Shown: positions 9,374 through 17,170 of the stretch, piece by piece
Layout: the number at the start of each line of letters is the position of its first letter
How positions within the stretch are numbered: position 1 is the first letter of the stretch
DNA from: Klebsormidium nitens
Taxonomy: Eukaryota > Streptophyta > Klebsormidiophyceae > Klebsormidiales > Klebsormidiaceae
DNA length: 21,526 nt
NCBI GenBank assembly: GCA_000708835.1
Contig: DF237907.1
Span: 1 to 21,526, forward strand
Reading direction: 5' to 3'
The notes under the pieces: model-generated
Told to the model about the DNA's origin: nothing
Databases searched by the model: none
Seen by the model: the letters and a program-made list of their open reading frames with translations, nothing else
Position numbers and translations under genes: made by a program

Positions 9374-11767
9374 TCACTGGATGGAGCACTGCTTCTTGCC
9401 GCTTCGGCTTCCGGACACCAGCGGCTTGTCTGGAATGCATGCGCCTTCGGGCAACGGCTGTTTTGCCCAAGGATCTTGGAGCACTTCGGCGGAGTATCTG
9501 CGAGGCGCAGATAGCATCTTCGATGGGTTGATTAGGAGGCGATTGTGTTCGAGACCCTCCAGTCCTTTGATTCGGAAACTCAGCGCTGTCCTTTGCCAAA
9601 CCAGACTCTCATGAACAAAATCTCCGACTCTCCAGGCCAACGATATTTTATGAGTTTGACGTCAAGCAGATGGCACCGAGACGTCTACATCGGGCCCTGC
9701 TTACCATACCGCTAGATTACCCGTGGACCACTCTGGACACCTCTCGACAATGTTCCCAGGAGCTCAAAAGCCGCATGAATGACATAGTGCACCGTTTCAC
9801 GATCAGTAAGAACCGATGTTTCGACGTTCATTTGCAACCACTCTCGATGGTTATCTGAGCCCAACCAGAACCTTGAGAAGCAAGACTTACATCTTGACCT
9901 CTTTGAGAGGCTTGTCGTGCTTCGTCTTCACGAGCTGCATGTCGTCCAACACGCTGAGGGTGCTCTCCGTGACTTGCCCAAAAACGGTGTGCTTGCCGTC
10001 CAAGTGCGGGCTCTGTTGGAAAAAGAAGAGGACACAGGCTGAGATGCCATTCTTCAAGAAGCGACTCAATCAGCCGTCAAACAAGCATCAAGTCGAATGT
10101 AGAGAACCAACAGGTCTTCAGAGCTAGACCTTCCAGGAGACGTGAACATTTGAAAAGCAACAGGTCGTAAACACTGAGCAGCAATGACTGTTCGGTCTTG
10201 ACAAGGAAAGCAAGCTTCGCCCTTTTGCATCGACGACAGACGCCTGCCATTGATTCAGCCAACATGTCCCGCTGCAGCATTACTGAAGGGGTCGTAAAAC
10301 CAGTGCCAAATCGCCACTTCGGAGATGGTTCCTTGATGACAGTTTGAGCAGATTCAACGTTAAACTCCATCTTCTCAATGCCCCCCATCAGCCAGCCACG
10401 CTGTCCGTAATTTTTGGAACGAAGGTTTGCAAAATCATGAGTCGGCAGTACCGAAGAGGTGGTTCAAATCAAATTGATGCACTGCCCCAAGACAGACTCT
10501 ATGGAAAACGAGTTGCCGCTCTTTCAGGTCAGAACGACGGACTAACCCAGCTCCGCTCCGCAATCAATCAAACAGCGTTGAATGCGATCGCTTTGAGATT
10601 TCAACACTCACTGGCTTATACGTGATGAACCATTGCGACGAGTTCGCATTTCTGCCAGCATTGGCCATGGACACAACTCCCTTCCGGTCGTGGCTCAGCT
10701 TGGAGCTGATCTCATCTTGGAACACAGGGCCATATATGCTTTCACCGCCAGTACCATCGCCTGCACAAATCGAAGAGCACTCGGCATGCTGTTTGCAGCA
10801 GAGCAACAGCTCGATGGACACCAGATCTAGAAAAGTAGTGCTTCTAGACACCAGGTGCATCTGCTTCTGTCACCCAATCTTCCAGTCCGAACAACCTCGT
10901 GCTGGCTTTGACACTTACTCTCACATACGCTGATTGAATCCTTCTTGTAACTCAGGCTAGTCGAGACGCTGCTTCTGGAACAGGATGTGCAGCTGGATAG
11001 CTCCAAGAGTCACCCATCCTTTGAGGGGACCATGTAGAAAAGGAGGAAGCAACTGATTGACTGACGATGATGGAACCTCGAGAAGGAGGCTTGCCTCTCA
11101 GAGTAGCATACCTTTGGGGTCCCCAGTCTGGCAGATGTATTCTGGCACTAGAGTCTGCACACAATCCACCACCATCGGATTTGAGGCACTCAGTTTAAAG
11201 GCTATGTATCCTCTTCTCGATTACAAAACTCCTTTGATTATTTCTAAGCTGTAAAGGTGATGGTGGAGTTCAACAGATTCATGCCTGAACTGGACACGTG
11301 GCCCCATCAAGCGCATTGTGCAAGCGTCAGCAGAGCGAAGTGAAGGCTTGAAGTGACACGTGCTTTCCATCAGCTTGACTTGAAAAGGATGCTCATGTGG
11401 AATAGTTTGCTTCAGAGCAAGCATCAGAGCGGTACTCACATGAAAAATGCAGCCGTCATAATACCCTGCTTTGCTCAGCTCGATGAAGTTTCGGCAAGTT
11501 CTGCAAGAAGCACAAGATGCTGAGCCGACCTGGCTCTCATCAACATTGAACGCAAGCCACAACATGCCAAAAGTACCAGTAAAGTGGGAAAAGTACAGCA
11601 CACAGTACTGTGCTTCAACTTTTCCAGCTCAGAGTTGATCAACCGGCCCCTGCCAGCTTGCCATGAGTTGGAAAGTCTTTGGAGGCCTTCACTTACTTTG
11701 GGGTCTCCTTGTAAAAGAGCTCGATTTCCAAAGTGCCATGCGTGCAGGACAGCGAAACCAGCGCCAT
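9374..11767 (-). CDS. Single-domain cyclophilin (PPIL1/PPIL3-like), 6 exons, catalytic Arg replaced by Thr
   Basis: Exons 11697-11767, 11440-11500, 11112-11154, 10612-10760, 9891-10012 and 9374-9497 join in phase to 189 aa. The family catalyses cis-trans isomerisation of peptidyl-prolines; PPIL1/PPIL3 relatives work with the spliceosome. There is no signal peptide, so a cytosolic or nuclear site is likely. Visible landmarks are ETPKTCRNF (21-29), GYYDGCIFH (36-44), [13 protein letters not shown] (52-64), [16 protein letters not shown] (89-104) and LDGKHTVFG (112-120). Against human cyclophilin A, Gln63, Phe113 and His126 are kept (Gln53, Phe103, His116). Arg55 is Thr45, Phe60 is Tyr50, Met61 is Ile51 and Trp121 is His111. 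Loss of the Arg predicts weak isomerase activity; His at the Trp position also occurs in PPIL3. The last exon supplies the final strand ([13 protein letters not shown]) and a basic 28-residue tail. Reading through the exon 5 donor would instead stop at 149 aa and lose that strand. Confidence 0.87.
11295..11362. promoter_or_regulatory. Two G-box cores within cyclophilin intron 2
   Basis: CACGTG occurs at 11295-11300 (context ggacacgtggcc, an ABRE-like match) and at 11357-11362 (context tgacacgtgctt). Both lie in intron 2 (11155-11439) of the cyclophilin gene, 62 bp apart. Paired G-boxes can act as intronic enhancers in plants, but here only the motifs are seen. Confidence 0.3.
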
Positions 11768-11800
11768 CCTTTTTGTGCTGATTCTCCCAAAGCTGGGGTC

Positions 11801-11806
11801 TATATA
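11801..11806 (-). promoter_or_regulatory. Possible TATA box of the cyclophilin gene
   Basis: TATATA (minus-strand context caaatatatagacc) lies about 34 nt upstream of the cyclophilin ATG. If it is used at the normal spacing, the 5' leader would be under about 15 nt, which is very short. The real start may therefore lie elsewhere. Confidence 0.3.
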
Positions 11807-12155
11807 TTTGCCCGAATACTGAGGTTTCTCTTCTCTTAAATCAGATAATCAGAAAGCCTCCTCGAAAGTCGTTTCATCGAAGATGCAAGCTGTTGCAGAC
11901 GCTTTGAACCTTGAGCTGTTCCAGCGCAGGCAGGTCGTCTGTCCTATCAATAACCAGCTTCAAATGGGTTCAGTGATTGCGCAGATCAATTGCTTCGAAG
12001 GGACCTTGTCTCAAACGGGTGCTAAAACTCGAGGCGATTGCATGGCATTTGGAGTTGCTTTTCGGTTTGGAACAACTTTCCAAGGCAATGCTTCAAGGTG
12101 TCGGCAATTAAGCCGAAAGCAAGAAGCAAGAGCTTGCATGACGATCGGCACCCGG

Positions 12156-12193
12156 CCCTAAAATTAGGGTTTGGCCCCTGGCCCGCCTGGGCC
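12156..12193. promoter_or_regulatory. Telo-box, inverted telomere-motif pair and site II element
   Basis: TTAGGGTTT at 12164-12172 is the reverse complement of the plant telo-box AAACCCTAA. It overlaps an inverted pair ccctaa (12156-12161) / ttaggg (12164-12169). A TGGGCC site II core follows at 12188-12193. In land plants, telo-boxes with site II elements mark promoters of translation and cell-growth genes and site II binds TCP factors. This is consistent with housekeeping control of MOB1 and/or cyclophilin. Confidence 0.5.
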
Positions 12194-12798
12194 GAACGGC
12201 GGTGCCACATTTAGATAAGGTTAATAGGGGCTTGCTTGAATTGGGAGCCCGATTCTAATAGATGCCCGACGCCAAGAAGTACCACGGGGGATTGTCCCGG
12301 AAGGACGTATCTGTTCCAAAAGGCGGAACGTGCGAAGTTTTATCCCCCAGTTTTATGCCCCGCTAGTTTCTCGTCTCAAGAATAAGGGCCTCGGTCAGCT
12401 CGGTCAAGTAGCAACGGTCTGCGGCAACCACATTCATGGCGTAGAATTGGCAATGATGCGCGTGCCATGCGCGTGCTTGAGCTGGCCATTTTATCAACTT
12501 TCTCCAGGAGAGGAGTGGAGGGACTCGGAGGCGCCTACTAAGTTCTGAAACGAGCTTCAAGTGACTGTAGCCTTAGGACCGTGTCTCGACTCCAGCATTC
12601 TTCCTTCTAAGGAAAGTAAAGGCGGGTCCCTGCACTCAGCATCTGTCCTGGGTCAGCGGAGACAGCTTTTTAGCTATTGGCGGACAATTCACCATATCGC
12701 AGACCTAGGCCAATTATACAGCAACTACATCCAAACCTGGTGATTCAATTGTGTTCACGCACCTGCGTTCGTAACGCAATCACCATAAGGAGACAACA

Positions 12799-14773
12799 AT
12801 GTTCAATTTTGGCAGGTATGGCATCAGCTTCTGGTTTGAATTGGACTTACACATGCTTGATAATGTTAGCACTCTCTGAGGGTTTCTGACCTGCTTCATA
12901 ACAGCATCACATTTAGGGTACCTCAATGATAATCTCAACTGTCATCATAGCAATCAGGACAACTGATTCTTTGTAATGAATCGGTTGTGATTGCCAACGT
13001 TACTGCTAAGGGGCAGCTTGCCTAGCGTGGGCGACTTGATGGCTATCGGACCCCGAACGTCGTTCTTAGAGATTGCTTTTGACTGGTCGGTTACGCCCTT
13101 GGCAAGGACTTGACCCAAAGCATTGCGCTGCAGGAATCGGCAGACTTTCCGACCAAAGAAGAACACGCCCCAAGGGAGTAAAGGAGCTCAGCTTCGGCAA
13201 CACATCGATGCAACTCTTGGAAGTGGCAACCTTCGGGAAGCGGTTCGATTACCACCGGGGGAGGATCTGAACGAATGGCTGGCTGTCAACAGTAGGTTGA
13301 CCTTCTGAGCTTTTGCAGAGCGGTGTGCTTTCTGGTACATTGCCTCTTCAACAAAGTTTCTGTTGCCCTCTGTCTTTGGCAATCAGGACATTTGGTTTTG
13401 TCGAGGTCCTGCTAGGTTTGGGGATCCATTACAGGATGCAAAGTGAACTCAATTGTACCGACTTGACGCCTCCCCGTCAGCCCTTGAAGAGACAGCAGAT
13501 CTGTTAGATAATTACAGAGCCAACTGTGTGGCACAATTGCGCCAATAAGAATATCTCATTCTTGGCTGCGTTTCTTTGATAGTCTCTGGAACTTCCTTTT
13601 GCTACAGCGGTTGACTTCTTCAACCAAGTGAACCTTCTGTACGGCACCCTCACCGAGTTCTGCACGCCAGAGAACTGCCCGACCATGTCAGCCGGGCCAA
13701 AGTAAGCCCCCTCTGTTGCGCATTGAAGCGTCCTTTACTTTCTGTGTTTCTTATCAAGGCCCATGTATCCTTCCTGCATCCGATACCCCTGACAAAGATA
13801 TCATGTTCTGTTTCAAAGCTTCGTCGGATGCCTGCGCACCTCACCTGACCCTTTCTACTGCAGTGCATACGTGGCTTTACGCTGTCTGCTGTGGTTGCTC
13901 TTCGTATTTAGTGGGCATCATGGGGCGCACTGACCAGAAGGGCCACATTTGGGGAGAAATGCGCGGCATGCCTAAGCAGCCACATCAATCGGATGGTCTG
14001 TTCGGCTCCAGCGGCAGGCGGTCTTCTTTCGATGACTGAAGGGGTCGGAAGATGCCTTTTCCAACCTGGCTACCTACAGGATCTGAAGGTCTGTTCGATG
14101 GTTTTGACAGGTGCTCCATGCAAAGATTGCAGTTTGTCTTTTGCAGGCTTGTCCTGATGGCCTTGCTGTCCCCTCTTGTCCCTAACGGCTCAACTTTTTC
14201 GTTGCAGATACGAATACCGATGGGCCGATGGCGTAAATATAAAGCGGCCTCTGGAGGTGTCTGCTCCGAAGTATGTTGAGTACCTAATGGATTGGATTGA
14301 GACGCAGTTGGATGACGAAAGCGTGTTTCCTCAGAAGCTAGGTGAGCTCCCCAAATCTATTGATGCGTTGATGAAACGCAGTTGGGGCGAGGAACCATAT
14401 TTGATAACAATCAGCCTTCACTTCAAAAGGAAGTCGAGAAAGATCTTGGTTGCAGATTCACGAGTTGCTCTGCCGAGTTTGTGTTTGGAAGGCTTTGACT
14501 CCGGACCTCATGGGTTCCCAAATCTTGTCTTATCCTGCAGGTGCACCATTTCCGCGGAACTTCGAGGAAGACGTTGTCAAGGTTATCTTCAAACGGCTGT
14601 TCCGGGTATATGCTCACATCTATCACAGCCACTTCCAGAAGATCGTGAGCCTCAAGGAAGAAGCTCACCTTAACACTTGCTTCAAGCACTTCATATACTT
14701 CACACAGCACTTTGACCTGATAGACAGAAAGGAACTAGCACCCCTGCAAGAACTTATTGACTCTATCACGTAG
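12799..14773 (+). CDS. MOB1: MOB1 family Hippo/NDR kinase co-activator, 5 exons
   Basis: Exons 12799-12815, 13134-13291, 13608-13701, 14208-14341 and 14541-14773 join in phase to 211 aa, full length for MOB1. The first coding exon holds only 17 nt (MFNFG plus two bases) and is set by the match [11 protein letters not shown] across the splice. MOB1 binds and activates NDR/LATS-type AGC kinases downstream of Hippo/MST kinases; in plants it acts in cell division, growth and auxin responses. The zinc site is intact: Cys77, Cys82, His160, His165. Thr10 (QTFRPKK) and Thr33 (DATLGSG) match the MST-phosphorylated Thr12 and Thr35 of human MOB1. The order from NEWLAVNTVDFFNQ to LAPLQELI is conserved throughout. 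It diverges from the cyclophilin gene and shares the telo-box region. Alternatives are very unlikely; MOB2/3-type paralogues match less well. Confidence 0.96.
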
Positions 14774-15754
14774 ACAGAACGTCTACAATCACGAGGCGTG
14801 AGTCTAATTGGGCTAATGAGTGGCATGGGCCATTCGGTGCTTTATAAGCCCAAGTCATGAAGCCTTGCTTGCGCGAGTCCAGGCAGAAACAATGCATATG
14901 TATATAAGGGACGATTTGGATCAATCAGGCTGGGGCCTGCAATGATTGCGTTCCAGAATGTCGCAAATGCATTCCAATCCGGTATCTGCGTGCTGGGCAC
15001 CAGCTGAGGGCCCGTTGCTTATCCCCAACGGCTTAGTTAGCACGCCCTCAGGCATAGCAGGTTCATGCAGATTGCATGTACAAAATAACGGGACGACGCG
15101 CGTTACTTGCGTATTACTTGCATGCATTACTTGCATGTACAGATTGCAATTGTGGTCGACAAAGACGGCTCGGCCGGTCATGACATTGTAGACAAAACGA
15201 ACGAGCTCGGGAACACTTTAAGCGGGCGTCATGGGCTGAGGCTAAAATATACTGCCGTTGTTATCAAGCCTTGCAACTTCGAAGATTGTGCGGTGCAAAT
15301 GGCGGTCCGCGCGATTACGAGTCAGGACATGTTGCCAATCATGGCGGCATATTGCTCATGAACGATCAGACACGCGTGACCATGTTTATGACCAGGTCGA
15401 GCACAGTGCCCATACGTCCATGACCTCCACAACGCCCATCAAGGCGCTGAATGAAATTGCAACTGATGTTACTTTGCTGGAGTGGATATGTTGCAGAACG
15501 TAGCCAGGAGTTCTCATGACTGGCAAGCCGCCAACAAGCTGGCTGTGCATAGAGTACTGACAATCTCGTTGACTATTGCAAAGCGTTGCTCTTCTGTGCA
15601 TGATCATGTCTCTCAGGCTGACCACAGGCGAATTCTTTATTTGGCATCTGTTTTACAAGAGCTATCAGTACTGCTGATTGCAGAAAGTCTCAAGCCCGTC
15701 TAGAAGAGGCGACATTGTTTCTCATCATTGTCTCTCACTCTCCCGGTCAGGTCC
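14774..15754. other. Convergent intergenic region, no gene seen
   Basis: This lies between the MOB1 stop (+) and the methyltransferase stop (-) and should hold both 3' UTRs. Open frames are short and featureless. A small cluster of three ttacttgc copies lies at 15103-15134, flanked on both sides by gcatgtaca-like sequence. Confidence 0.5.
15103..15134. repeat. Three close copies of ttacttgc
   Basis: Copies at 15103-15110, 15114-15121 and 15127-15134 form an irregular 11-13-bp tandem repeat in the convergent intergenic region. The two right-hand copies share the longer unit attacttgcatg. It is probably slippage-derived; no function is evident. Confidence 0.6.
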
Positions 15755-16669
15755 TCATTCGTAAGCCCGTTTGCGGAACACAAGTACCATGTTGTTTGCT
15801 GGCATGCAGACTTCCTGCTCAAGCTGGATACCAACAGCACTGGCAGTAGCGGCCACCTCCCCAATGTCTCGGATGCCCCACGAGGGATTTCGCCCTTTTA
15901 GGCTGGCGTCAAACTGTTCATTGCTGGGAGCTGTATGGGCTCCATTCCGCTTGAATGGCCCGTACATGACTAGGACCCCATTGTCCAGAAGCAGTCGAGA
16001 GGCGCCTCTCATGAGGCCCTCGCAGACTGCGTATGGAGCAATGTGAATCATGTTTATGTTGATGATGGCATCCGTGCTGCTCACAGGCCAGTTTTCCGCT
16101 GCTACATCCAGCGTCAGAGGAGGCAGCAGGTTCTCCTGCGCGCTGTGCTTCACCCAGTCTGCAACGCTGGCCAAGGCCAACGTGTCAATGTCACTTGGCT
16201 GCCAAGACAGGTGCGGGAACTTGGAGGCAAAGAGGGTGACGTGCTCGCCAGTGCCGCTGGCGATCTCAAGTACGGTGCCCTGCTTTGGAAGCACCCCCTG
16301 GAGCACCTCCGCAATCAACTCCCTATTGCGCAGAGCTGCAGGTGCTGAGAGGCGCCTGTCAGGAGCCTGCTCTGCCCCTGCATCCAGTGGCGGCAACGTG
16401 CCAGCATTCTCCGCTTGGACTTTGAAGACCGATTCTTTTGGAAAGGAGTCGTACGGCATGATTGTAAGACGAAGGGGTGAGCGTACAGGAGATGGTGGCC
16501 AGATTGGGGATCTGTAGCTAGCTGGTTTGGACTGGAGAGAAGCGCGGCTGATGAAAATTCTGGCAGGACAAGAATGGCAGCTCTGAAGCTTGACCAATGT
16601 ACTACCTCCGGATCCTTGTAGCACGCCCTTGCTCAGAGCGGATTCTGGAGCGAGAGTCACCGCCTTCAT
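15755..16669 (-). CDS. METTL26: DUF938/METTL26-type SAM-dependent methyltransferase with N-terminal extension
   Basis: An uninterrupted 304-aa frame. Residues about 100-302 match the DUF938 (UPF0585, METTL26/C16orf13) family. There is an RNRELI helix, SAM-binding motif I VLEIASGTGEH (133-143), FPHLSWQPSDID (151-162), and a motif IV-like INMIHIAPY (205-213). YGPFKRNG and RNPSWGIRD follow, and the family ends with MPANNMVLVFRK (289-300). The fold is class I methyltransferase; the substrate of this family is not established. The first 70 residues are Ser/Arg/Pro-rich with almost no acids, absent from bacterial and animal relatives, and look like an organelle (probably plastid) transit peptide. 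Met71 at 16459 could start a cytosolic form. It is the only intronless gene in the window and diverges from FBN5 with 501 bp between start codons. Confidence 0.9.
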   Translation of the reverse strand: MKAVTLAPESALSKGVLQGSGGSTLVKLQSCHSCPARIFISRASLQSKPASYRSPIWPPSPVRSPLRLTIMPYDSFPKESVFKVQAENAGTLPPLDAGAEQAPDRRLSAPAALRNRELIAEVLQGVLPKQGTVLEIASGTGEHVTLFASKFPHLSWQPSDIDTLALASVADWVKHSAQENLLPPLTLDVAAENWPVSSTDAIININMIHIAPYAVCEGLMRGASRLLLDNGVLVMYGPFKRNGAHTAPSNEQFDASLKGRNPSWGIRDIGEVAATASAVGIQLEQEVCMPANNMVLVFRKRAYE

Positions 16670-17170
16670 ACCTTCGTACCTCCATTCAATTCTCAGAAGT
16701 CAACATGCCGTCATGAATGAACGTGAGCTGAATTGCAGCACTCCCTTCAACGTCAGCAATTGATCAAGGTCTTTGACAGTGACACCGAACCTACGACCTA
16801 CTCCATGTTGGCGACTGCCAGAAGCAATTTGTGTCAACATTTGCCTCCATACTGGCACCTGGCCGGGTGCATGCTGTCCAGAGTCCAGGAAAGCTTAGCC
16901 TTCAGCATTCACCCTGCAGGCGTCTGCAGAACAATGCGCTTCCCTATACCAGTTATCTTTCTTTCATCTCTCTTTCCAGTGGGAGCCTGACCCTTCACCC
17001 TTCAATATACCAGGGCCAGCACGTTGGCAAAGAATGATAGCCAGGAAGCGCACGTAGCAAGAACCATATTTCTTGAGCCTTGCAGCGCGTGGTCAAAAGT
17101 AGACCGCCTGGCGTCCACCGTTTTCTTTGGGCTTGTCACTTTATACTGTTTAGCTTGACAGTTGGGTTAG
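16670..17170. promoter_or_regulatory. Compact divergent promoter of the methyltransferase and FBN5
   Basis: Only 501 bp separate the start codons of the methyltransferase (minus) and FBN5 (plus), so both promoters and 5' leaders must lie here. I see no clear TATA box, G-box or telo-box. If both proteins go to the plastid, a shared promoter would make sense, but this is inference. Confidence 0.5.

Larger units (their letters stand above)
11768..12798. promoter_or_regulatory. Divergent promoter region of cyclophilin and MOB1
   Basis: About 1 kb separates the start codons of cyclophilin (minus, 11767) and MOB1 (plus, 12799), with no supported gene between. It contains a TATATA sequence near the cyclophilin start and, near its middle, a GC-rich stretch (about 12150-12200) with a telo-box and a site II element (listed separately). 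It may drive both genes. A 5' UTR intron for MOB1 cannot be excluded. Confidence 0.55.

Noticed and set aside
9887-10069. Ending the cyclophilin at the TAA at 9887-9889.
   Set aside because: That TAA is inside a perfect GTAAGT donor, and splicing to 9497 adds a family-typical last strand in phase; kept only as a possible isoform.
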